DNA of 64,000 nucleotides from an uncultured Marvinbryantia sp. (GTDB lineage Bacteria > Bacillota > Clostridia > Lachnospirales > Lachnospiraceae), in assembly GCA_937915375.1 (NCBI GenBank), contig CALDMO010000002.1, positions 1-64,000 on the forward strand. Reading direction: 5' to 3'. A program made the translations under genes and the position numbers. Positions 52,611 to 61,412 of the stretch are shown here, piece after piece; positions within the stretch are counted from its first letter, which is position 1, and every line of letters begins with the position of its first letter. The notes beneath the pieces are model-generated. The model searched no databases, was not told the origin of the DNA, and saw only the letters and a list, made by a program, of their open reading frames with translations.

Positions 52611-52656
52611 TTGACAAACATACTAATGGTATGATAAAAACATACTAACAGTATGT
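52611..52656 (+). promoter_or_regulatory. TetR promoter with two operator-like palindromes
   Basis: A perfect TTGACA (52611-52616) is followed by ACATACTAATGGTATGA (52618-52634) and a perfect palindrome ACATACT-AAC-AGTATGT (52640-52656). GATAAA at 52633 is the best -10. The sites flank the -10, as for an autoregulated TetR repressor. Confidence 0.65.
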
Positions 52657-52679
52657 TTGCGCAAAGAGAGGTACTGGAA

Positions 52680-53342
52680 ATGGCAAGAAACAAACACCCG
52701 GAGGAAACGGTGAATCTAATTCTTGAGGTCGCCTTTCAATTATTTTTGGAAAAAGGATATGAGCGGACTTCCATTCAGGATATTATCGATCATCTGGGAG
52801 GACTAAGCAAAGGGGCGATTTATCACCACTTTAAGTCTAAGGAAGAAATTTTAGATGCGGTGACAAACCGCATGATGGGCAGTTCAAATGCGATGCTGGC
52901 ACAGATTCGTGATCAGGAAGGACTGACAGGCAAAGAAAAGCTGCAAAAGCTGTTCCGTGCCTCCCTTCTGCGGCCGGAACATGATAACCTGTTTTCAATG
53001 GCACCGGAGTTTGGAGATAACTCCAAGTTGGTATACAGTATTTTTCGGGACACTATTAAGGTAGTGACGCCGGAATATATCCTGCCGATTATTGAACAGG
53101 GGCTTGCGGACGGTTCGATTCAGACCGATTATCCGGAAGAACTGGCGGAACTGATGGTGTTTGCAGCAAATGTTTGGATGAATCCGATGATGTTTCACGA
53201 CACACCGCAGAAATCTGGACGAAAGTTTCGCTTATTTGGTCAAATGATGAAAGGGTTTGGTCTTGATATCGTTGACGAAGAGCTGGAAGCGCGTATTCAG
53301 GAATTGACAGCGATTTATAATGAACATGCTCTTGCCAAGTGA
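52680..53342 (+). CDS. TetR/AcrR family transcriptional regulator
   Basis: 220 aa. The N-terminal helix-turn-helix is seen in FLEKGYERTSIQDIIDHLGGLSKGAIYHHF-type sequence (residues ~20-50, key residues Thr-Ser-Ile, Lys-Gly-Ala-Ile-Tyr-His-His-Phe). The C-terminal ligand domain is unlike any I can name. I chose the ATG at 52680 after GAGAGG; an in-frame ATG at 52653 falls inside the operator. It probably represses itself and the MFS exporter next to it. Confidence 0.88.
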   Translation: MARNKHPEETVNLILEVAFQLFLEKGYERTSIQDIIDHLGGLSKGAIYHHFKSKEEILDAVTNRMMGSSNAMLAQIRDQEGLTGKEKLQKLFRASLLRPEHDNLFSMAPEFGDNSKLVYSIFRDTIKVVTPEYILPIIEQGLADGSIQTDYPEELAELMVFAANVWMNPMMFHDTPQKSGRKFRLFGQMMKGFGLDIVDEELEARIQELTAIYNEHALAK

Positions 53343-53431
53343 GAGCAGACAACAGAACTGTAACTGTTCAGGAGAAAGGAAGTTTACCATAAAGTAATTT
53401 TCTGGACAGTTACAAAATTTTTAATCTGATA

Positions 53432-53450
53432 CATACCGTCAGTCGGTATG
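53432..53450 (+). promoter_or_regulatory. TetR-type operator before the MFS gene
   Basis: CATACCG-TCAGT-CGGTATG, a perfect inverted repeat ending 15 bases before the MFS start. It shares the CATAC...GTATG half-sites with the two sites at the TetR promoter but has wider spacing. Confidence 0.6.
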
Positions 53451-53464
53451 AAAAGGAGGAAATA

Positions 53465-54715
53465 ATGAAAGAAAAACAATTTTCAAAAGATTTTGTTCTT
53501 GTAGTGATTGGACAGATTATTTCTCTGTTTGGAAATGCGACGATTCGTTTTGCGCTGCCGCTGTATCTGCTTAACCAGACCGGTTCCTCGGCAATCTATG
53601 GAATCGTAACAGCAGGAGCGTTTATTCCAACGATTCTGCTGTCGCCGGTAGGCGGTATGATCGCTGATCGAGTAAACAAACGGAATATTATGGTGATACT
53701 TGATTTTTTTACAGCAATGGTAGTAGCTGGGTTTACACTGTTGCTAGAGGCAGGGAATCTGGTTTTGTTCCTTACGGTGACGCTGATGATCCTATATGGA
53801 ATTGCAGGCGCGTATCAGCCGGCGGTGCAGGCAAGTATTCCTTCTTTGGTAAGGCAGGAGCAAATTATGGCTGCGAATTCAATTACCAATACGATCAGCT
53901 CCTTCGCGTCTTTGTTAGGTCCGGTGTTCGGTGGAATTTTGTACAGTGCATATGGATTAAAGCCGGTGCTTTGGGTATGTACAGTCTGTTTTACGGTTTC
54001 AGCAATAATGGAGATTTTTATTCGTATTCCGTATCAGAAACAAGAGCGGAAAAGCAGTATCCGGCAGGTGATACGCTCAGATTTTTCTGAGAGCATTCAG
54101 TTTATCCGCAAGGAGAAGCCGATCATTGGCAAGGTTGTATTGACGGCATGCGGGATTAATTTGTTTTTATCTTCCATGATTATGGTGGCGATGCCGTATT
54201 TGATTACAGAAGTTTTAGCGTTTGAAACGGCACAGGCAAACTGTTTTTACGGCTATGCGACAGGTGTAATGGGAGCGGGAGGTCTGGCGGGCGGCATATG
54301 CGCCGGGATTTTTGCGAAAAAGCTGCATATGAAAAAGGCTGGAAAGCTGCTTCTTTTGTGTGCGTTTTTTATATGCCCGATGGGGATTGTCCAAGTACTT
54401 TCTGTATCTGCAATGACGAACTATCTGGTGCTCACCGTGTGCTGCTTTTTTGTAATGCTGTGCGCGACAGTCTTTACTGTGCAGGTGATGTCGTTTGTAC
54501 AGACGGAAACACCGCAGCATTTGATTGGAAAAGTGATTGCGGTAATTCTGACAGTTTCGATGTGCGCGCAGCCGCTTGGGAACGCTGTTTATGGGATGCT
54601 GTTTGAATGGTGCAGAGGATATGAGTATGTGGTGCTTTTCCTGGCAGGAATCGTGTCCGCGGTGATTGCCGGATGGCTGATGCGTATGTTTAAGGAAGAA
54701 GTCACCATTCTTTAA
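53465..54715 (+). CDS. MFS efflux transporter
   Basis: 416 aa, about 12 membrane helices. SPVGGMIADRVNKRNIMV is the MFS loop 2-3 motif (GxxxDRxxKR); VQASIPSLVRQEQIMAANSI is typical of the macrolide-efflux/Bacillus YfmO-like group. A drug or toxic metabolite is the likely cargo. AAAAGGAGG site. Its 3' end overlaps the convergent small gene at 54702 by 14 bases. Confidence 0.87.
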   Translation: MKEKQFSKDFVLVVIGQIISLFGNATIRFALPLYLLNQTGSSAIYGIVTAGAFIPTILLSPVGGMIADRVNKRNIMVILDFFTAMVVAGFTLLLEAGNLVLFLTVTLMILYGIAGAYQPAVQASIPSLVRQEQIMAANSITNTISSFASLLGPVFGGILYSAYGLKPVLWVCTVCFTVSAIMEIFIRIPYQKQERKSSIRQVIRSDFSESIQFIRKEKPIIGKVVLTACGINLFLSSMIMVAMPYLITEVLAFETAQANCFYGYATGVMGAGGLAGGICAGIFAKKLHMKKAGKLLLLCAFFICPMGIVQVLSVSAMTNYLVLTVCCFFVMLCATVFTVQVMSFVQTETPQHLIGKVIAVILTVSMCAQPLGNAVYGMLFEWCRGYEYVVLFLAGIVSAVIAGWLMRMFKEEVTIL

Positions 54716-54923
54716 ATAGCCATGTAATCTTAAAGTTATTCTCTTCCGGCCGGAAGAGTGTAATCCAGTCCTGTGCAGATAAAGAATGATCAGAAAATAT
54801 TTCCTGTTTTACTGGACGCACACAGTCGCGGAACGCTGTCTGCGGAAAGAACCAGGTATAAGATGCGAATGCGAGAAAGGCGCAGAGTAGCGAACAAACA
54901 TATTTTTTATATTGTTTTTTCAT
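54702..54923 (-). CDS. Small membrane-anchored or secreted protein, unknown
   Basis: 73 aa: a basic start (MKKQYKKY), one hydrophobic helix (VCSLLCAFLAFASYTWFF) and a ~45-residue polar tail ending FKITWLFKEW. I do not recognise it. I chose the ATG at 54923, preceded by GGGAGG; the longer frame from 54989 would place the start before the hairpin described at 54925-54976. That hairpin buries the ribosome site, suggesting translational or attenuation control. Confidence 0.55.
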   Translation of the reverse strand: MKKQYKKYVCSLLCAFLAFASYTWFFPQTAFRDCVRPVKQEIFSDHSLSAQDWITLFRPEENNFKITWLFKEW

Positions 54924-54924
54924 G

Positions 54925-54976
54925 AAAAAACCTCCCAACATCTGAAAACTATATTTCCAGTGTTGACAGGTTTTTT
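54925..54976. terminator. Bidirectional stem-loop covering the small gene's ribosome site
   Basis: AAAAAACCTCCCAACA (54925-54940) pairs with TGTTGACAGGTTTTTT (54961-54976) with two mismatches; each side ends in a T6 run. Rightward it can terminate the MFS transcript. Leftward it lies directly before the ATG at 54923 and contains its GGAGG. Confidence 0.65.
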
Positions 54977-55041
54977 CTTTGTTATACATGATTTTTACAG
55001 TAAACTGTGCTGAATTGCAGCAGATATATCATATCTGTTAC

Positions 55042-57660
55042 TTATGAATGATCGTGTGAGATCAGACCAAACGCCTTGGAAAATTCCATTACTACAACCG
55101 GAACAAGGGACAGTGCAATACCGATCAGATAGAGACGTACCGGAAGCAGCGTCAGACCGAATGCGATTCTCAGCGGAGTCAGCAGCACAAGTGCGATCAT
55201 AGCGATAGAAGTCAGGCAGGCCCAGTTCAGCTTGTGATTGGTGAAAAGTCCAATTTTAAATAAGGAGTGATTGGAGCGCATATTAAACGCCTGAACCACC
55301 TGAGAGAGCGCCAGCACCAGAAATGCCAGAGTCTGACCGCCAGCGGTTGAACCATAAGTGTTTTCTCCAATCCGGAATGCAAGTAGTGTGAGTGCTGCAA
55401 ACATAATACCCTGCAGGACTACACGTATTCCCAGACCATGGGCGAAGATACCTTCGTTTTTCGGCTTCGGTTTTTTATCCATGACATCTTTTTCTACAGC
55501 CTCCATACCGAGCGCGATTGCCGGAAGGCTATCTGTTACAAGATTGATCCATAAAAGCTGCATGGAGAGAAGCGGCGTTTTATGCCAGAGGAGCATTGCA
55601 GTAAATACGGTAATAACCTCACCGATATTCGTACCGAGCAAAAAGCCGACTACTTTTCGTATATTTGCGTAGATGCCGCGTCCCTCATGGACAGCGTCTA
55701 CAATAGTTGCAAAGTTATCGTCTGTCAGGGTCATATCAGCAGCTCCCTTGGCGACGTCTGTACCAGTGATTCCCATCGCGCAGCCGATATCAGCTGCTTT
55801 TAATGCCGGAGCGTCGTTAACTCCGTCACCGGTCATAGAAACGACTTGATCTTTTTTCTGCCATGCCTTGACGATACGGATTTTATTTTCCGGAGATACG
55901 CGGGCATAAACAGAAATATGTTCTACCCGACGGTCGAGTTCAGCTTCATCCATAGCGTCAAGTTGTGCGCCGGTAATGGCAAGATCGCCTTCCTCTAAAA
56001 TTCCGAGCTCTTTGGCAATCGCGGATGCGGTTACTACATGGTCACCGGTGATCATGATCGGCTTGATACCAGCTCTGCGGCAGACTTCCACAGCCGCTTT
56101 TGCTTCTGGTCGAGGCGGATCGATCATGCCGACCAGACCAAGCAGAGTCAGTCCGTTTTCCAGTTCTTCTGAGGAAGGAGAAACAGGGACGGTATCAATT
56201 TCTTTGTAGGCGATGGCCAGCACACGCAGTGCCTGGGCACTCATTTCTTCCGTTTTTATTTTGGCATTTTCCAGATCGCCTGCGACGCAGCGCGGGAGCA
56301 TCATATCACAGGCACCTTTGACAATGACGATGTATTTTCCGTCAATCTGGTTGACGGTAGACATCAGCTTACGGTCGGAATCGAAAGGCAGAGAAGCCAG
56401 ACGCGGATATTTTTCGTTCAGCATCTCTTTCGGGAAACCGTTTTTGTGTGCGGCCAGAATGATGGAAGTCTCCGTCGGATCACCGATATGCTGTTCTTCT
56501 CCGTCATGAAAAACAACGGATCCATCACAGCAGAGTGTTCCGTAACAAAGGAGTTTTTGTACTGCTTCACTGTTATGGTCGGTAATAGCTTCCAGTGTAT
56601 CGCTGCCGTCCAGCCAGGCTTTGACCAGTGTCATGCGGTTCTGTGTTAAGGTACCTGTTTTATCCGAACAGATAATAGAAGCGCTGCCAAGCGTTTCCAC
56701 TGCCGGAAGACGGCGGATCAGGGCATTTTTCTTTACCATGCGCTGTACACCGATGGAGAGCACGATTGTGACAATTGCCGGAAGTCCTTCCGGGATTGCC
56801 GAAACAGCCAAAGAAACTGCAGTCATAAAGATTTCCATTGCTGGAATGCCGTTCATCAGACCGACGACAAAGATGACCGCACAGGCAGCCAGAGCCAGAA
56901 AACCAAGATACTTTCCGAGCTGTGCCAGTTTTTTCTGCAGTGGAGTCTGTGTTTCTTCCTCGCCCTCCAGCAGATTGGCAATTTTGCCCATCTCTGTGTG
57001 CATACCGGTGGAGGTGACAATAGCGGAGGCAGTTCCGTAAGTAACGCTGCAGCCGGAGAAGACCATATTGCTGCGGTCGCCGAGCGGAGCATTTTCTGTA
57101 ATTTCCATATCCGCATCCTTTTCGGAAGGAACGGATTCTCCGGTCAGTGCGGATTCTTCACATTTCAGGCTGACACTTTGGAGAAGACGCGCGTCAGCCG
57201 GGATGAAATCGCCTGCTTCCAGCCGGATAAGATCGCCGGGAACAAGTTCGGTCGCATCAATGACAGACTCTGTACCGTCGCGGATCACACGGGCATGGGG
57301 AGCGGAAAGGTTTTTTAGGGCATCCAGTGCTTTTTCAGCTTTGCTTTCCTGAAGCATTCCCATGACGGCGTTTAGGATAACGATCAAAAGGATCAGAACA
57401 GGTTCAAAAAACTCCATGGGATCGCCTTCAATACAGGCGATTACAAAAGAGACGGCCGCGGCGGCGATCAGAATCAGGATCATAACATCCTTAAACTGGT
57501 CGAGAAAACGGGCCAGATTGGTTTTCTTTTTCTTTTCCTGCAGTTTGTTGGGACCGTACTGGGCAAGAAGTTGAGATGCCTGTGCCGAAGAAAGTCCTTT
57601 CTGCGGGTCAGAAGATAATTTCTGAATGATTGTTTCTCGGGATTCGCTGTGAAATGACAA
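55042..57660 (-). CDS. Calcium-transporting P-type ATPase (PMR1/YloB-like)
   Basis: 872 aa P2A-type pump. Phosphorylation site ICSDKTGTLTQN, TGES actuator loop (ALTGESVPSEKD), hinge MTGDGVNDAPALK, and calcium-binding helices with IPEGLPAIVTIVL (M4), LLGTNIGEVITVF (M5) and LLWINLVTDSLPAIALGME (M6). It exports calcium (or manganese) at the cost of ATP. I chose the TTG at 57660 because AAAGGAGG lies eight bases upstream and the protein then begins with the normal cation-ATPase N-domain (SAQASQLLAQYGPNKLQEKKK); an ATG at 57756 has no such site. Confidence 0.92.
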   Translation of the reverse strand: MSFHSESRETIIQKLSSDPQKGLSSAQASQLLAQYGPNKLQEKKKKTNLARFLDQFKDVMILILIAAAAVSFVIACIEGDPMEFFEPVLILLIVILNAVMGMLQESKAEKALDALKNLSAPHARVIRDGTESVIDATELVPGDLIRLEAGDFIPADARLLQSVSLKCEESALTGESVPSEKDADMEITENAPLGDRSNMVFSGCSVTYGTASAIVTSTGMHTEMGKIANLLEGEEETQTPLQKKLAQLGKYLGFLALAACAVIFVVGLMNGIPAMEIFMTAVSLAVSAIPEGLPAIVTIVLSIGVQRMVKKNALIRRLPAVETLGSASIICSDKTGTLTQNRMTLVKAWLDGSDTLEAITDHNSEAVQKLLCYGTLCCDGSVVFHDGEEQHIGDPTETSIILAAHKNGFPKEMLNEKYPRLASLPFDSDRKLMSTVNQIDGKYIVIVKGACDMMLPRCVAGDLENAKIKTEEMSAQALRVLAIAYKEIDTVPVSPSSEELENGLTLLGLVGMIDPPRPEAKAAVEVCRRAGIKPIMITGDHVVTASAIAKELGILEEGDLAITGAQLDAMDEAELDRRVEHISVYARVSPENKIRIVKAWQKKDQVVSMTGDGVNDAPALKAADIGCAMGITGTDVAKGAADMTLTDDNFATIVDAVHEGRGIYANIRKVVGFLLGTNIGEVITVFTAMLLWHKTPLLSMQLLWINLVTDSLPAIALGMEAVEKDVMDKKPKPKNEGIFAHGLGIRVVLQGIMFAALTLLAFRIGENTYGSTAGGQTLAFLVLALSQVVQAFNMRSNHSLFKIGLFTNHKLNWACLTSIAMIALVLLTPLRIAFGLTLLPVRLYLIGIALSLVPVVVMEFSKAFGLISHDHS

Positions 57661-57786
57661 TCGTAATTCCTCCTTTTTCTGTGAAGTTAGCGATGCCGGA
57701 AATTTTATAATCTGGGCATCCTGTAAATGATCATTATACGAAGTTACGAACTGCAATTCAACGGGTGAAATCTAAAAAAGTATGAA

Positions 57787-57835
57787 ATAAAAATAAACTC
57801 CGTGCAGGATAGAGATTCTATCCCGTACGGAGTCT
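57787..57835 (-). terminator. Terminator of typA
   Basis: On the minus strand ACTCCGTACGGGATAG pairs with CTATCCTGCACGGAGT (one mismatch), followed by TTATTTTTATTT. Confidence 0.85.
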
Positions 57836-57839
57836 GATA

Positions 57840-59675
57840 TTACTGGGCGTTTTTCTTGTTAAATGCCGCGCGTTTGCGCATGGTCGGATCGAGAATTTTC
57901 TTACGGATACGCAGACTTTCCGGCGTTACTTCCAAAAGCTCATCAGAATCGATGAACTCCAGCGCTTCTTCCAGACTGAGAACTTTCGGTGTCGTCAGCT
58001 TCAGCGCGTCGTCAGAACCGGAAGCACGCGTATTTGTCAGATGCTTGGTTTTGCAGACGTTCAGTTCGATATCATCTGTTTTGCCGTTCTGACCAATAAC
58101 CATACCAGAGTAGACTTTTTCTCCGGCGCCGATAAATAAGGTGCCGCGCTCCTGAGCGTTGAACAGACCGTAGGTAACAGATTCGCCGGTTTCAAAAGCG
58201 ATCAGGGAACCCTGCTTGCGGTACTGGATGTCGCCTTTATATGGGCCGTATCCGTCAAATATGGTATTCATGATACCGTTTCCTTTTGTATCGGTCATGA
58301 ATTCGCCGCGGTAGCCGATCAGGCCGCGGGATGGAATGGAGAATTCCAGTCTGGTATAACCGCCGCTTGCCGGGCTCATTCCCTGCAGCTCACCCTTACG
58401 GGTGCTGAGTTTATTGATGACTGTTCCGGAAAATTCTTCCGGTACATCGATATAAGCGATTTCCATAGGCTCAAGTTTATGGCCGCGTTCGTCTTCCTTA
58501 TAAATGACCTCTGCCTTGCTGACTGCAAACTCATAACCTTCACGGCGCATATTTTCAATCAGAACAGAAAGATGCAGCTCGCCTCGTCCGGAAACTTTAA
58601 AGCAGTCCATATCATCGGTTTCCTCTACGCGAAGACTGACATCGGTATTCAGTTCACGGAACAGACGATCGCGCAGATGGCGGGAAGTTACATATTTTCC
58701 TTCCTGTCCGGCTAACGGACTGTCGTTTACCAGAAAGTTCATAGAGATTGTCGGCTCGGAAATCTTCTGGAACGGGATGGCGTCTACATGTTCCGGAGAA
58801 CAGAGAGTGTCACCGATGTGCAGATCCGCGATACCGGAAATTGCTACGATCGAGCCGGTGCCGGCTTCGGAGACATCCACTTTATTCAGGCCGTCGAATT
58901 CATACAGCTTACTGATTTTTACTTTTTTCTGTTTGTCCGGTTCATGATGGTTGACAAGAATCACATCCTGATTAACACGGATGGTACCGTTGTCTACTTT
59001 GCCGACACCGATACGGCCGACATATTCGTTATAATCGATCGTACTGATCAGAATTTGTGTCGGGGCGCTTTCATTACCCTGCGGAGCAGGAATGTAGTCA
59101 ATAATTGTCTCGAAAAGGGGCGTCATATCGCGATGTTCTTCGGAAAGCTCCAGAACAGCATAGCCCGATTTTGCGGAAGCATACACGAACGGACAGTCAA
59201 GCTGCTCATCGGACGCGTCCAGATCCATGAACAGTTCCAGGATTTCATCGATGACTTCGGCAGGTCTTGCTTCCGGTCGGTCAATTTTATTAATGCAGAC
59301 GATAACCGGAAGGGAAAGTTCCAGAGCTTTTCGCAGTACAAATTTTGTCTGCGGCATGGAACCTTCAAAGGCGTCTACGACAAGGATTACGCCATCTACC
59401 ATTTTCAGAACACGTTCCACCTCGCCGCCGAAATCAGCGTGGCCCGGTGTATCGATAATATTGATTTTGTAATCTTTATAGTAAACAGCGGTATTTTTGG
59501 AGAGAATCGTGATGCCGCGTTCACGTTCAATGTCGTTGGAGTCCATAACGCGCTCGGCAACGGCCTGATTTTCACGAAATACACCGCTCTGTTTTAATAA
59601 CTCGTCTACTAATGTAGTTTTGCCGTGGTCAACGTGAGCGATAATGGCAATGTTACGGATATTTTCTCTTTTCAT
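57840..59675 (-). CDS. typA: GTP-binding protein TypA/BipA
   Basis: 611 aa translational GTPase related to EF-G that helps ribosome assembly, especially in cold or stress. G1 AHVDHGKTTLVDEL, G2 region ERERGITI, G3 DTPGHADFGGEVERV, G4 NKIDRPEARP, then domain II, EF-G III/V-like domains and the TypA C-terminal domain (SRGLIGYRGEFMTDTKGNG). Intact, with AAAGAGGAAG before the start. A leftward promoter is at 59839-59866. Confidence 0.97.
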   Translation of the reverse strand: MKRENIRNIAIIAHVDHGKTTLVDELLKQSGVFRENQAVAERVMDSNDIERERGITILSKNTAVYYKDYKINIIDTPGHADFGGEVERVLKMVDGVILVVDAFEGSMPQTKFVLRKALELSLPVIVCINKIDRPEARPAEVIDEILELFMDLDASDEQLDCPFVYASAKSGYAVLELSEEHRDMTPLFETIIDYIPAPQGNESAPTQILISTIDYNEYVGRIGVGKVDNGTIRVNQDVILVNHHEPDKQKKVKISKLYEFDGLNKVDVSEAGTGSIVAISGIADLHIGDTLCSPEHVDAIPFQKISEPTISMNFLVNDSPLAGQEGKYVTSRHLRDRLFRELNTDVSLRVEETDDMDCFKVSGRGELHLSVLIENMRREGYEFAVSKAEVIYKEDERGHKLEPMEIAYIDVPEEFSGTVINKLSTRKGELQGMSPASGGYTRLEFSIPSRGLIGYRGEFMTDTKGNGIMNTIFDGYGPYKGDIQYRKQGSLIAFETGESVTYGLFNAQERGTLFIGAGEKVYSGMVIGQNGKTDDIELNVCKTKHLTNTRASGSDDALKLTTPKVLSLEEALEFIDSDELLEVTPESLRIRKKILDPTMRKRAAFNKKNAQ

Positions 59676-59838
59676 AAATCTTCCTCTTTATAAATTTTAT
59701 AAATATTTTGATCAAAAGATACCTTACGGATTGCTTTGCATCTGGTGTTTTTGCCTCTGCATTTTGTTTCGACTGCAACGAAACGCGTGTCATCGGCATG
59801 CGGCAATCAGGCATCATTCGATAATCTTCACCGGGATT

Positions 59839-59866
59839 ATTCTACCACAATCTCTCGATTTTACAA
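59839..59866 (-). promoter_or_regulatory. Probable promoter of typA
   Basis: Minus strand TTGTAA (plus 59861-59866), 16-base spacer and TAGAAT (plus 59839-59844) with TGG in front. The leader is ~160 bases. The 59676-60032 gap holds no other gene I can support. Confidence 0.5.
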
Positions 59867-60032
59867 GGGTTTTTCTGTATCAAAGGGCATGGATACTGAA
59901 AAAAACATCATATTTTGTCAAAATGTTTTCCTGATTATTTCGCATAAAAAAAGAAATGACGGAATAGACATAAGTGTACAGAGAAATACCATCTGAAGTG
60001 ATTCAGAACGAAGAAGGGAGAAAGCAATACAT

Positions 60033-60659
60033 ATGTCAGACAAAATTATTGAAAACAATCAGGTATCTATTATAGGAGAAATTGTTTCAGAGTTCCAGTT
60101 CAGTCATGAGGTCTTTGGGGAGGGCTTTTATGTTGTGGACGTACAGGTAAAACGTCTCAGTGAATCTGCCGACTGCATTCCGGTAATGATTTCCGAAAGA
60201 TTGATCGATGTGACGCAGGATTATCGCGGCGAGTTCATTCGTGTTACCGGACAGTTCCGTTCTTATAACCGTCATGAAGAAAAGAAAAACCGCCTGGTGC
60301 TTTCCGTGTTTGCACGTGAGGCAGTCTTTACCGAGGAAGAGCCGGATAAGGTGAAAACAAATCAGATATTTTTAGATGGCTATATCTGCAAACAGCCGGT
60401 TTACAGAAAAACACCGCTTGGCAGAGAGATTTCTGACATGCTGGTGGCAGTCAATCGTCCGTATGGAAAATCGGACTATATCCCATGTATCTGCTGGGGA
60501 AGAAACGCCAGATTTACTTCTAATTTTGAAGTGGGAGGCCATGTGCAGATTTGGGGCAGAATCCAGAGCCGTGAATATGTGAAAAGGATCGAGGGGGATG
60601 AAACGGAAAAACGCGTTGCCTATGAAGTCTCTGTCAGCAAGCTGGAATGGATTGGCTAG
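60033..60659 (+). CDS. SSB-like single-stranded DNA-binding protein, two OB folds
   Basis: 208 aa. The C-terminal half (residues ~108-208) is a clear SSB OB fold: NQIFLDGYICKQPVYRKTPL, VAVNRPYGKSDYIPCICWG, GRIQSREYVKR. The N-terminal half (ISIIGEIVSEF-type start, EFIRVTGQFRSYNR) looks like a second, diverged OB fold. It lacks the acidic DDDIPF tail of canonical Ssb, so it is probably an accessory paralogue. GAAGGGAG site. Confidence 0.78.
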   Translation: MSDKIIENNQVSIIGEIVSEFQFSHEVFGEGFYVVDVQVKRLSESADCIPVMISERLIDVTQDYRGEFIRVTGQFRSYNRHEEKKNRLVLSVFAREAVFTEEEPDKVKTNQIFLDGYICKQPVYRKTPLGREISDMLVAVNRPYGKSDYIPCICWGRNARFTSNFEVGGHVQIWGRIQSREYVKRIEGDETEKRVAYEVSVSKLEWIG

Positions 60660-60682
60660 AGGTGAATCTGCACGTTGAAGCG

Positions 60683-60711
60683 TTGCAATTTCTCAGAAAC
60701 TGTGTTAAACT
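60683..60711 (+). promoter_or_regulatory. Promoter of the CobO-like gene
   Basis: TTGCAA (60683-60688), 17-base spacer, TAAACT (60706-60711) preceded by TGT. Confidence 0.6.
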
Positions 60712-60793
60712 GCACTTACTTTAAGCTGATGGGGAAAATGTTTCAGTGAGCAAAGGAAACGGAAGTGCAGTTGCATATGATGAGAGGTAGTGT

Positions 60794-61291
60794 ATGAAAA
60801 AGGGAATTACACATATATTTTGTGGCGAGGGGAAGGGAAAAACGCCCGCAGCAATCGGAATGGGGATCCAGGCCGCTATCGCCGGCAAACGGGTGATCAT
60901 CATTGAATTTCTCAAAGGCCGCTATGACGGCCGGAGCGAGTTTATTCAAAGACTGGAACCGGATGTTAAACTGTTTCGCTTTGAGCGTTCCGATACAGGT
61001 TTTGACAGCCTGACAGAACAGGAACGTCAGGAAGAATGCCAGAATATTAAGAACGGACTTAATTTTGCCAAAAAAGTACTCAGCACGCAGGGATGTGATG
61101 TACTGATTTTGGATGAACTGATCGGGCTCCCGGCTGCAGGGATTATTTCCTGGGAGGAAACCCGCAGTTTGATGCAGCTCAGAGAAGATGAAATGAACTT
61201 GATTATTACCGGAAACGAACAGGGCAGAGAACTGTGGGATTTAGCGGATGAGGTGACGGTGATGCAGTCAATTACACATGAAAAACTGTGA
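60794..61291 (+). CDS. CobO/BtuR-family corrinoid adenosyltransferase-like ATPase
   Basis: 165 aa P-loop protein. FCGEGKGKTPAAIGMGIQAA is the Walker A region, where standard CobO has GKTTAA; here the second Thr is Pro. VLILDELIGLPAAG is Walker B, and IITGNEQGRELWDLADEVTVM the C-terminal motif. CobO attaches the adenosyl group to corrinoids; no other cobalamin genes are near, so the activity is uncertain. GAGAGG site, own promoter. Confidence 0.78.
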   Translation: MKKGITHIFCGEGKGKTPAAIGMGIQAAIAGKRVIIIEFLKGRYDGRSEFIQRLEPDVKLFRFERSDTGFDSLTEQERQEECQNIKNGLNFAKKVLSTQGCDVLILDELIGLPAAGIISWEETRSLMQLREDEMNLIITGNEQGRELWDLADEVTVMQSITHEKL

Positions 61292-61320
61292 TTGACAAGG
61301 TTTTTTATTGATGGTATGAT
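61292..61320 (+). promoter_or_regulatory. Promoter of dapA-dapB
   Basis: Perfect TTGACA (61292-61297), 17-base spacer, TATGAT (61315-61320) with TGG in front. Confidence 0.75.
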
Positions 61321-61330
61321 TATTTCAGAT

Positions 61331-61368
61331 GCAGGGCAGGTCGAGGGTCGGCCTCGCCCTGTTTGTGT
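61331..61368 (+). terminator. Leader hairpin before dapA
   Basis: CAGGGC (61332-61337) and GAGG pair with CCTC and GCCCTG (61356-61361), followed by TTTGTGTTT. It lies at about +10 of the dapA transcript, so it could attenuate it. The ~85-nt leader is too short for a lysine riboswitch. Confidence 0.5.
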
Positions 61369-61412
61369 TTACTGACAACAATTATTTTACATATAAATAA
61401 GGAGGAGAGAGC

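Noticed and set aside
58788..59597. Plus-strand open frame of 269 codons opposite typA
   Set aside because: Fully antisense to an intact typA, no ribosome site and no recognisable domain.
59676..60032. Small open frames of 86-96 codons upstream of typA
   Set aside because: Basic, Phe/His-rich translations overlapping the typA leader with no start signals; treated as non-coding.
61321..61412. Lysine riboswitch before dapA
   Set aside because: The leader is only ~85 bases with one hairpin; the lysine riboswitch needs about 170-180 bases with five helices.
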